NCBI GenBank assembly: GCA_009380045.1
Contig: WHSN01000015.1
Span: 1 to 40,242, forward strand
Direction: 5' to 3'
From: Luteitalea sp.
GTDB taxonomy: Bacteria; Acidobacteriota; Vicinamibacteria; Vicinamibacterales; CAVVIG01
DNA length: 40,242 nt
A program made the translations under genes and the position numbers. This document shows, one piece after another, positions 7,837 through 14,637 of this stretch. Position 1 is the first letter of the stretch, and the number at the start of each line of letters is the position of its first letter. The notes under the pieces are model-generated. The model did not search any database and was not told where the DNA came from. It saw only the letters and a list, made by a program, of their open reading frames with translations.

Positions 7837-7873
7837 CCGCCGATTCCCGATCCCTCGATCGCGGCTGGGATCG
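7828..7873 (+). terminator. Stem-loop at the end of thiD
   Basis: CGATCCTAGCCGC (7828-7840) and GCGGCTGGGATCG (7861-7873) form a 13-bp stem with one G-U pair and a 20-nt loop. The thiD stop codon lies in the left arm. The right arm shares GCTGGGATCG with the insertion in ileS. No T-run follows, so it could be a repeat element as much as a terminator. The rest of the gap to moaE (7874-7990) shows nothing recognisable. Confidence 0.5.
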
Positions 7874-7993
7874 TCCTGTTGAATCCGTGACTACCGGACA
7901 CGACGCCGGGACCGCAGACAGCGCGCAAAGGCCTTCATTCAAGGACACGGTCGCAGATCGCCAAATCGTCGATCGCCTTATTCCGGAGGTCGC

Positions 7994-7999
7994 TATACT
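7994..7999 (+). promoter_or_regulatory. -10 element of moaE
   Basis: TATACT lies 6 nt before the moaE GTG start. This distance matches a transcript that begins at the start codon itself. No convincing -35 or ribosome binding site is visible. Confidence 0.5.
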
Positions 8000-8005
8000 G
8001 GACTG

Positions 8006-8509
8006 GTGAGCGTTCCGCTGCTGGCGATCGGGTCGGCTCCACTGGCTCTCGAGCCGTTGATTGCGGCCGTGAGCGGCCCGACTGAGGCGGCCGGGCCGGC
8101 GCCTGGGTCATATGGAGCGGTCGCAGCGTTTCTAGGCCTGGTCCGGAATCACAATCTCGGCCGCGCCGTGCACTACCTGGAGTACGAAGCGTACGAGCCG
8201 CTCGCCTTGCGGGCCTTCGAACATATTGCCGCGGAAACGGCGGAGCGTTGGCCGGGAGTGCGCCTGGCGCTCCACCACCGCGTCGGACGAATCGTCGTCG
8301 GTCAGGCCAGCGTCGCAATAGCAGCGGCCTCGGCGCATCGCGCCGACGCGTTCAGCGCGTGCCGGTACGCCATCGAACGGGTGAAGCAGATCGCGCCGAT
8401 ATGGAAGCGCGAATTCTTCGAGGGGGGCGACGTCTGGATTGAGGGCGCGACGGCCGACCCCGGGGATCAGCAGGCGCGAGCTGCGGCGGAGCGGGTGGCG
8501 TGCGCATAA
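8006..8509 (+). CDS. moaE: Molybdopterin synthase catalytic subunit
   Basis: 167 aa. Together with MoaD it adds two sulfurs to cyclic pyranopterin phosphate to give molybdopterin. Family motifs are present: GAVAAFLGLVRNHN, LEYEAYEPLA, the HRVGRIVVGQ segment with AAASAHRADAF, and the C-terminal lysine-containing IWKREFFEGGDVW. The start is GTG, supported by the -10 hexamer 6 nt upstream and by the lack of any earlier ATG. It overlaps moaD by 10 bp. Confidence 0.9.
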   Translation: MSVPLLAIGSAPLALEPLIAAVSGPTEAAGPAPGSYGAVAAFLGLVRNHNLGRAVHYLEYEAYEPLALRAFEHIAAETAERWPGVRLALHHRVGRIVVGQASVAIAAASAHRADAFSACRYAIERVKQIAPIWKREFFEGGDVWIEGATADPGDQQARAAAERVACA

Positions 8510-8745
8510 CCGTTCGACTGTTTGCGCGCCTGAGAGATATCGCTGGCGCGGCCGAGCTGCGACGCGATGTCGGCCCGGAATCGACGATCGGCACCGTGTG
8601 GCGCCAGCTGGTGCATGAGTTCCCCGACTTCGCCAGCTACGAGCGGTCGATTTCGAGCGCGGTCAATGCCGACTACGCCCGCATGGACCAGGCCGTGAAT
8701 GACGGCGACGAGGTGGCGTTCCTGCCGCCCGTTTCAGGCGGATGA
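8500..8745 (+). CDS. moaD: Molybdopterin synthase sulfur-carrier subunit
   Basis: 81 aa, ubiquitin-like fold. It ends in GG, as MoaD must, because the C-terminal glycine is converted to thiocarboxylate and donates sulfur. It begins with the beta-strand ITVRLFARLRDIAG and contains the usual NDGDEVAFLPPVSGG tail. The start is GTG inside the end of moaE, so translation is probably coupled. Other moa genes are not in view. Confidence 0.92.
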   Translation: MRITVRLFARLRDIAGAAELRRDVGPESTIGTVWRQLVHEFPDFASYERSISSAVNADYARMDQAVNDGDEVAFLPPVSGG

Positions 8746-8764
8746 GGTCCGCGAGCGCAGCCGC

Positions 8765-8803
8765 GTCATCGGCCAGGACCGACGGTCATCGGCCGGTACC
8801 GAC
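8765..8803 (+). repeat. Imperfect 20-bp tandem duplication upstream of prfA
   Basis: GTCATCGGCCAGGACCGAC (8765-8783) and GTCATCGGCCGGTACCGAC (8785-8803) are direct repeats with two differences. They occupy the bases where a prfA ribosome binding site would lie, and no AGGAGG-like site is seen. Confidence 0.6.
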
Positions 8804-8805
8804 AA

Positions 8806-9879
8806 ATGTTCGATAAGCTGACGGCAACAGAACAACAGTACGACGAGCTCGTGCAGCGGCTCGGATCGGCGGAGCTCCAGAGCGAGCCGGGCGAGTATCG
8901 AAGGCAGTCGATCATCCTCTCGGAGATCGAGCCGATTGTGGAGCGCTTCCGCGAGTACAAGGCGGTGGCCCGCAGCATTGCCGAAACCGAGGAGATGATC
9001 GGCGGCGGCGATCCGGACATGCGCGATCTCGCGTACGAGGAGCTCAAGTCGCTGGTTGCGCAGCGAGAAGCGCTCACCTCCGACCTGAAGCGGCTCCTCG
9101 TCCCGAAGGATCCCAACGATCAGAAGAACGTGGTCATCGAGATACGCGCCGGCACGGGCGGCGACGAAGCGGCGCTCTTCGCCGCCGAATTGTTCCGCAT
9201 GTACGCGAAGTTCGCCGAGCGCCAGGGTTGGCGTCTCGAGGTGATGTCGAGCAACGACACCGGCGCCGGCGGCCTGAAGGAAGTGATCGCGGTGATCGAG
9301 GGACGGGGGGTCTACAGCAAGCTCAAGTACGAGAGCGGCGGCCACCGCGTACAACGCGTGCCGGCGACAGAGGCCAGCGGCCGCATTCACACCTCGGCGG
9401 CGACGGTTGCGGTGCTCCCCGAGGCCGAAGAGGTTGACGTTCAGATCAACGAGAAAGATCTGCGCGTCGACACTTTCTGCTCGAGCGGCCCCGGCGGCCA
9501 GAGCGTGAACACGACGTACTCCGCGGTGCGCCTCACCCACATCCCGACCGGCGTCGTGGTATCGCAGCAGGACGAAAAATCCCAGGTGAAGAACCGCGCC
9601 AAGGCGATGAAGGTGCTCCGCGCGCGGCTCTACGAGATGGAGCTGCGCAAGCAGCAGGATGCGATCGCGAAAGATCGGCGAAGCCAGGTTGGCACGGGCG
9701 ATCGCTCGGAAAAAATCCGCACCTACAACTTCCCGCAGAACCGCATTACCGACCACCGGATCAACTTCACCACCCATCGGCTCACTGAAGTACTCAACGG
9801 CGACCTGGCCGAGCTGCTCGATGCGGTCAGCACGCATTACCAGTCGGAGAAGCTCAAAGACGCCACCGCGGTTTCCTGA
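8806..9879 (+). CDS. prfA: Peptide chain release factor 1
   Basis: 357 aa, standard for RF1. It recognises UAA and UAG stop codons and triggers peptide release. The tripeptide anticodon region reads PATEASGR, the RF1 form, and the catalytic loop is GPGGQSVN with the GGQ motif. The C-terminal [15 protein letters not shown] segment is also typical. prmC, which methylates the GGQ glutamine, follows 13 bp later, a common pairing. The start codon has no obvious ribosome binding site. Confidence 0.96.
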   Translation: MFDKLTATEQQYDELVQRLGSAELQSEPGEYRRQSIILSEIEPIVERFREYKAVARSIAETEEMIGGGDPDMRDLAYEELKSLVAQREALTSDLKRLLVPKDPNDQKNVVIEIRAGTGGDEAALFAAELFRMYAKFAERQGWRLEVMSSNDTGAGGLKEVIAVIEGRGVYSKLKYESGGHRVQRVPATEASGRIHTSAATVAVLPEAEEVDVQINEKDLRVDTFCSSGPGGQSVNTTYSAVRLTHIPTGVVVSQQDEKSQVKNRAKAMKVLRARLYEMELRKQQDAIAKDRRSQVGTGDRSEKIRTYNFPQNRITDHRINFTTHRLTEVLNGDLAELLDAVSTHYQSEKLKDATAVS

Positions 9880-9892
9880 CCTGCGCGGTCAC

Positions 9893-10726
9893 GTGCTCGC
9901 TGCACGGGCACGGCTCGAGCGGGCCGGGCTCACCCCCGACGAAGCGGCCCTGGACGCACGTCTGCTGGCGCAACACGTTCTCGGCTGGGACGCCGCACGA
10001 TTCTTCACCGCCGAAACGGAGCCGGCTCCCGATCACTTCGTCGAGCGGTACGCACCGCTCGTCGACCGTCGGTTGGAACGCGAACCGCTGCCGTACATCA
10101 CCGGCACACGGGAGTTCTGGGATCTGACGTTCGAGGTTTCGCCGGCGGTGCTGATTCCACGGCCCGAGACCGAGCTGCTGGTCGAGGTCGCGCTCGAACG
10201 GTGGCCGCCGGCCGCGCCGCTGCGGGTGGCCGACGTCTGCACCGGCAGCGGGTGCGTGGCAGTGGCGCTGGCGCGCGAGCGTCCGGGATCCGTCATTCTC
10301 GCCACCGATCTCTCGGCCGACGCCCTCGAGATCGCCCGTCGCAACGCGGCTCGGCATCACGTCGGAGAGCAGGTGAGGTTCCTCCGGACGGATCTGCTCG
10401 AAGGTGCGCCAGGTCCGTTCGACCTGATCGTGTCGAACCCGCCCTACGTGCCCGAGGGCGATCGCTTTTCGCTTCAGAGGGAAGTCATCGACTACGAGCC
10501 CGCGCTGGCGCTGTTCGCCGGCGAAGACGGCCTCGACGCGATCGTCAGGCTGACCGACCAAGCGGTGTCCCGCCTGACGCCTGACGGCCTGCTTGCGTTC
10601 GAGTTCGGCGCCGGGCAGGAACCTCGGATTCAAGAGCTGATGGCCCGAACCGATCGCCTGCGGCTGGTCGAGGTGAAAAACGACCTGCAGGGCATCCCGC
10701 GCACGGCGGTCGTCATTCGTACCTGA
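9893..10726 (+). CDS. prmC: Release-factor glutamine methyltransferase
   Basis: 277 aa with the GTG start at 9893, matching the usual 275-290 aa. The ORF-track start at 9659 lies deep inside prfA. A CTG at 9881 or ATG at 9821 are alternatives. The SAM-binding motif is DVCTGSGCVAVALA and the substrate motif is SNPPYVPEGD (NPPY), which methylates the amide of the GGQ glutamine in RF1 and RF2. It also has the upstream IPRPETELLVE signature. It is the partner of prfA. Confidence 0.92.
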   Translation: MLAARARLERAGLTPDEAALDARLLAQHVLGWDAARFFTAETEPAPDHFVERYAPLVDRRLEREPLPYITGTREFWDLTFEVSPAVLIPRPETELLVEVALERWPPAAPLRVADVCTGSGCVAVALARERPGSVILATDLSADALEIARRNAARHHVGEQVRFLRTDLLEGAPGPFDLIVSNPPYVPEGDRFSLQREVIDYEPALALFAGEDGLDAIVRLTDQAVSRLTPDGLLAFEFGAGQEPRIQELMARTDRLRLVEVKNDLQGIPRTAVVIRT

Positions 10727-10801
10727 GGTGCGCCCCCTCCGGTAGTTCCCATCCTGCAATCCTGGAATCCTGAATTGGCATTCTGGTGTAACGTGCCGAC
10801 T

Positions 10802-11149
10802 ATGGCAGCTGCCTGTCTGTTCTGCAGGATTATCGCGCACGAAATTCCGGCATCGATCGTCTACGAGGACGAGGCCTTGCTGGCGTTCAACGACATCAAC
10901 CCGCAGGCCCCGACGCATGTGCTCCTGGTGCCAAAGCGGCACATCGAGACGTTGAACGACCTGCAGGCCGGTGACGATCAGATTGTCGGCGAGCTCGTGA
11001 GGCGGGCGGCGGCGATCGCGGCGGAGCGGGGAATCTCAGCGACCGGGTTCAGAACCGTCTTCAACACCAACCGGGACGCCGGGCAAACCGTGTTCCACAT
11101 CCACCTGCACCTGCTCGGCGGTCGCAGCCTCCAGTGGCCGCCGGGTTAG
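10802..11149 (+). CDS. HIT-family nucleotide-binding hydrolase (HinT-like)
   Basis: 115 aa. It has the N-terminal CLFCRIIAHEIPAS, the central LLVPKRHIETL and the histidine triad HIHLHLLGG, whose central histidine attacks phosphoramidate or nucleotide substrates. ATG at 10802 is chosen over the ORF-track start at 10775 because relatives begin just before CxFC. The 75 bp upstream contain a degenerate AATCCTG-type repeat and no clear promoter. Confidence 0.9.
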   Translation: MAAACLFCRIIAHEIPASIVYEDEALLAFNDINPQAPTHVLLVPKRHIETLNDLQAGDDQIVGELVRRAAAIAAERGISATGFRTVFNTNRDAGQTVFHIHLHLLGGRSLQWPPG

Positions 11150-11319
11150 AGTTCCTCTCATGCCACGGGCCGCCAGATCTCTAACGGTCGCGGTCACGAG
11201 CTTTCAATCCAGTGCCGATCACGAACACACCCAGTCCAGTACCCTGTCCTTGGTGATTCAGAACGGCAGGTCACAACGATCCCCGCCGAGAAACGACCAG
11301 GAAACCCTCTGACGTTCCG
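11150..11319. other. Convergent intergenic gap with no visible feature
   Basis: The 170 bp between the HIT gene and the HAD gene hold no good ORF, no strong hairpin and no T-run that I can see. Confidence 0.5.
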
Positions 11320-12033
11320 CTAGAGAGGACGACCCGACAGGAGCGGTGGCAGCTCGCTGAGTGATCGCACTGTCGGCACTCCGGCGGCGGCCAGCGCCGG
11401 CTCTCGCGGGTGCGGCACCATGCCGCGATGAATGAGCACGGCGCACATGCCGGCGCCCAGCGCTCCTTCGATGTCGTGCCCCACGGTGTCTCCCACCATC
11501 ACCGCCTCGCGCGGCGCGACGTCGAGCAGTTTGAGTGCCGCCTCGAAGATGCTCGGGTGAGGCTTCATGTAGCCGTGTTCCGACGAAGACACCGCTGCGG
11601 CAATCAGCCCGTGCAGCTCGAAGTGCGACTGAAACGAGGCCAGGCACCGATGGGAGTTCGAGATCAGCCCGATGCGCAGGCCGTCGGCCACCAGCGCGCG
11701 CAGCACCGCCGGCGCATCGTCGTAGAGCTCGAAGTGCTGGCAGGCCGCCCACTCCCGGTAGATCTCCCGCGCACACGCGTCGAGCTGCTCGCCCCGTCCG
11801 CCCATCTGCTCGATGATGTGACGCGTATAGCCGACGAATATCTCGTGGTCGTAGCGCGCGTCCTCGGACCGATCGAGCAGCGACGCCGCGCTGGCGATCG
11901 CCTGGCCGAACGCCGCCGGGTCGACGGAAATGCCGAAGCGGGCGCAAAACACTCGATAGCCCTCGCCGCCGAAGGTGGGGCCGGGGTGGATGAGGGTGAA
12001 ATCGACGTCGAAGAAGACCGCACGAACGTTCAT
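11320..12033 (-). CDS. HAD-superfamily phosphatase
   Basis: 237 aa. Motif I is FFDVDFTLIHPG with the nucleophile and acid/base aspartates (DxD), motif II is LISNSH, motif III is the lysine in MKPHPSIFEAAL, and motif IV is VGDTVGHDIEGA. The helical cap between motifs I and II is of the phosphoglycolate phosphatase/YjjG type. The true substrate cannot be told. The gene starts inside TGATG at the end of the inactive M16 gene, so it is the last member of that operon. Confidence 0.85.
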   Translation of the reverse strand: MNVRAVFFDVDFTLIHPGPTFGGEGYRVFCARFGISVDPAAFGQAIASAASLLDRSEDARYDHEIFVGYTRHIIEQMGGRGEQLDACAREIYREWAACQHFELYDDAPAVLRALVADGLRIGLISNSHRCLASFQSHFELHGLIAAAVSSSEHGYMKPHPSIFEAALKLLDVAPREAVMVGDTVGHDIEGALGAGMCAVLIHRGMVPHPREPALAAAGVPTVRSLSELPPLLSGRPL

Positions 12034-13298
12034 CAGCCCTGGTATGGACCGGCGACGACCACCGTGGCGCGCTCGGGATCGAGCGGCTGCGCCGCGGCGT
12101 GCACCTCATCGATCGTCACCCGTCCGAGGAGATCAGGCAGGCGGACGTCGTAATCCAGGCCGAGCCCGAAAAACTCTGCCGACTGCAGGAACTGTGCGAT
12201 GGCGGCGTTGGTCTCGAGCGATCGTGGCAGCGAGCCGATCAGATACTGCCGCGACTCGGTCAGTTCCTTGGCGGTTATGCCGGACCGCCGGACCGCCGAC
12301 AGCTCCTCGTCGATCGAAGCGATCGCCCGGTCCACGTTCGGCGCGCTCACACCGGCGCGGATCATCAGCGGTCCTTCGACGATGTTTGGGTCGAACGCGC
12401 TCGACACGTAGTAGGCCATCCCCTGGCGCTCGCGGATGCTGTCGCCGAGCCGGCCACCAAGCGCATACTGACCGAGCGCGTTGTTCATCAGCCAATAGGC
12501 GTAGTACGCCGGATCCCGGCGCGTGATCGTGGTGAACCCATAGGCGATGTCCGCCTGCGACTTGTTCATCATCGGGATCACCCTGCGACGGCGGGACGTG
12601 GCGAGCGGCGGCGGCGACAGATGCACCGGCACCGGGCTGGCCGCACGCCACGAACCAAAGACCTGGTCGGTGATCGCCGCGACGCGGCCGCTGTCGACGT
12701 CACCGACCACGACCACCGTCAGCGCCGCGGGAGCGAAGCGGGCGGCGTGCAGTTCGAGAAGCTGCTCACGGGTCAGATGCTCGACGGTGTCGCTCGTGCC
12801 CTTCTGCGGCCGGCCGTATTCGTGCGACCGGCCGTAGAGCAGCGCCATCAGCTCCTCGACGGCCCGTACCGCTGGATTGTCCTCGTCCTGACGCAGCAGC
12901 GTGATCACCTCGCCCTTGCGCGTGGCGAGCTCGGCGTCGGGCACGGTCGGCGCCGTCACGATGTCCCCCAGCAGCTCGAGAATCGGCTCGACGTCTTCCG
13001 CCAGGCAGGTGCACAGCAGCGAGAACAGGTGGCGGCTGACGACGATGTTCAGGGAGACGCCGCGGTTGTCGAGCTCGTCGGCGATCGCCGCCGCGGACCG
13101 CGTGACGGTGCCGCGGTCGATCACCCGCGACAGCAGATACATGGCGCCCGGCGAACCCGCCGGGTCACAGACCGAGCCGGCGCGCATGGCGACGTTCAAG
13201 GTCACTGCCGGAGTCTTCCGCGTTTCCTTGACGAGGACGATCGCGCCGTTCGAGAGCACGATGCGGGTCGGAGCGAGGCCGGATGCGACGGTGGTCAC
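12033..13298 (-). CDS. M16-family peptidase homologue lacking the zinc site
   Basis: 421 aa with the M16 fold, but the position of the HxxEH zinc motif reads YLLSRVIDRG, so it should have no catalysis. In two-gene M16 systems such a chain pairs with an active partner and forms half of the closed chamber. The R/Y pair near the C-terminus that helps bind substrate in this subunit type may be the RQGMAYYVSS segment, since GxxY is typical. The start is GTG, overlapping the active M16 gene stop as GTGA. The stop overlaps the HAD start. It probably acts with the upstream gene product. Confidence 0.87.
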   Translation of the reverse strand: MTTVASGLAPTRIVLSNGAIVLVKETRKTPAVTLNVAMRAGSVCDPAGSPGAMYLLSRVIDRGTVTRSAAAIADELDNRGVSLNIVVSRHLFSLLCTCLAEDVEPILELLGDIVTAPTVPDAELATRKGEVITLLRQDEDNPAVRAVEELMALLYGRSHEYGRPQKGTSDTVEHLTREQLLELHAARFAPAALTVVVVGDVDSGRVAAITDQVFGSWRAASPVPVHLSPPPLATSRRRRVIPMMNKSQADIAYGFTTITRRDPAYYAYWLMNNALGQYALGGRLGDSIRERQGMAYYVSSAFDPNIVEGPLMIRAGVSAPNVDRAIASIDEELSAVRRSGITAKELTESRQYLIGSLPRSLETNAAIAQFLQSAEFFGLGLDYDVRLPDLLGRVTIDEVHAAAQPLDPERATVVVAGPYQG

Positions 13299-14608
13299 GA
13301 GACTGGCACTGGCTTGAACCAGCCGACCGTGCGATTCGACGGCGCGAGCAGCGCACGCGCCGCATCGGCGACCTGCTCGAGCGTCGCCGCGGCAATCTGC
13401 GTCGGCAGCGACGTCAGCACATCAACGCTGTTCACCGTCGCGAAGTATCCGATCTGATGCGCGATGTTGGTGACGCTGTCGTCGTCGAACACGAGGCGCG
13501 CCCGCAGCTGCGCCTTGGCGCGGGCGAGCTCGGAAGGGGTGATGCCGTCGCTCCGCACCCGCTCGAGCTCGGTCAGGAGCGGTGTCTCCACCGACTGCAG
13601 CGACGTGCCGTCGGTCGCCGTGGCCGAGATCGTGTACAGGAACGGCTGCTCGGTTGGCAGCATGGCCCCCGAGACGGCGGACGCCAAGCCGGTCTCCACC
13701 AACGCGCGATAGAGGCGGGCGTTCCGTTGCGGCGGCGGCACCCGGAAGCTGCTCCAGAGGTTCACCCCTTTTGCCCCGGTCAACGCCGCATCGAGCAGCA
13801 GAGCCGGCACGAACCGCGGGTCGGATGCGTGCGGCGCGTGATAAGCGACCTTGAGGTAGGCGGTCGTGCCTTCTTTCTCGAGCGTGACTCTCCGTTCCCC
13901 GTTCTGCTCGGGCTCCACGGTGCGAAGCCGCGACGGCGGCGGTCCGGCGGCGATTCGGCCGAAGTGCTTCTCGACCCGGCGCAGTGCCTCGTCGGCATCC
14001 ACGTCGCCGACGATGACCAGCGTCGCGTTGTTCGGGATGTAGTAGCGGCGGTAGTAGCCGTACAAGTCGTCACGGGTCATGGTCTGCAGATCGGTGAGCC
14101 AGCCGATTGTCGGATGGCGGTACGAGTGCGCCTTGAATGCCGCGGCGGTCACTTCCTGATCGAGGAGCTGGTCGGGGTCGTTCTCGCCACCCTGCAGCTC
14201 GGAGATGATCACCGTGCGCTCCGACTCGCAATCGTCAGGATGGTAGAGACACCGGTCCATCCGCTCGGCTTCGATGAACAGCATGCGGTCGAGCGCGTCG
14301 CGGGTGGCGGTCTCGAGGTAGGTGGTTTGATCGATCCAGGTGTAGCCGTTCCAGCTGCCGCCGAACTGCTCGATGATCCCTTTCACCTGGTCGCGCGGGA
14401 TGTTCGCCGTGCCCTTGAAGTTCATGTGCTCGACCCAGTGCGACACCCCGGTGAGCCCCGGCGATTCGTCCTTCGATCCGACCTTGTACCAGCACCAGAC
14501 GGAGGCGAGCGGCGCCGTGTGCTCCGGTCGAATCAGCACTTGCAAGCCGTTGTCGAGAGTGGCGGCGCGAAGAAACGCGCTCTGACGAGCTTCTGCCGAG
14601 GTGGCCAT
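13295..14608 (-). CDS. M16-family zinc peptidase, active subunit
   Basis: 437 aa. The inverted zinc motif is H57-W-V-E60-H61 within SHWVEHMNFKGT, and the third ligand is expected in the FIEAERMDRC region about 75 residues on. Members degrade peptides in a clamshell formed with a second chain, here encoded directly downstream. ATG at 14608 is chosen rather than 14635: a minus-strand TATAAT (14621-14616) lies 7 nt before it, so the upstream ATGs would not be transcribed. No signal peptide is visible, so a cytoplasmic location is likely. Confidence 0.9.
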   Translation of the reverse strand: MATSAEARQSAFLRAATLDNGLQVLIRPEHTAPLASVWCWYKVGSKDESPGLTGVSHWVEHMNFKGTANIPRDQVKGIIEQFGGSWNGYTWIDQTTYLETATRDALDRMLFIEAERMDRCLYHPDDCESERTVIISELQGGENDPDQLLDQEVTAAAFKAHSYRHPTIGWLTDLQTMTRDDLYGYYRRYYIPNNATLVIVGDVDADEALRRVEKHFGRIAAGPPPSRLRTVEPEQNGERRVTLEKEGTTAYLKVAYHAPHASDPRFVPALLLDAALTGAKGVNLWSSFRVPPPQRNARLYRALVETGLASAVSGAMLPTEQPFLYTISATATDGTSLQSVETPLLTELERVRSDGITPSELARAKAQLRARLVFDDDSVTNIAHQIGYFATVNSVDVLTSLPTQIAAATLEQVADAARALLAPSNRTVGWFKPVPVS

Positions 14609-14615
14609 CCGTTCC

Positions 14616-14625
14616 ATTATAAAAT
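14616..14625. promoter_or_regulatory. Shared divergent -10 core between M16 gene and ileS
   Basis: ATTATAAAAT sits between two ATGs only 29 bp apart. The minus-strand reading is TATAAT, 7 nt before the M16 ATG. The plus-strand reading is TATAAA or TAAAAT, 12-14 nt before the ileS ATG. The two transcripts cannot start at the same time without competing. Confidence 0.6.
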
Positions 14626-14637
14626 CGAAGAGCACCC

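Noticed and set aside
8734-9837. 367-aa minus-strand ORF opposite prfA
   Set aside because: Shadow of prfA; no family features.
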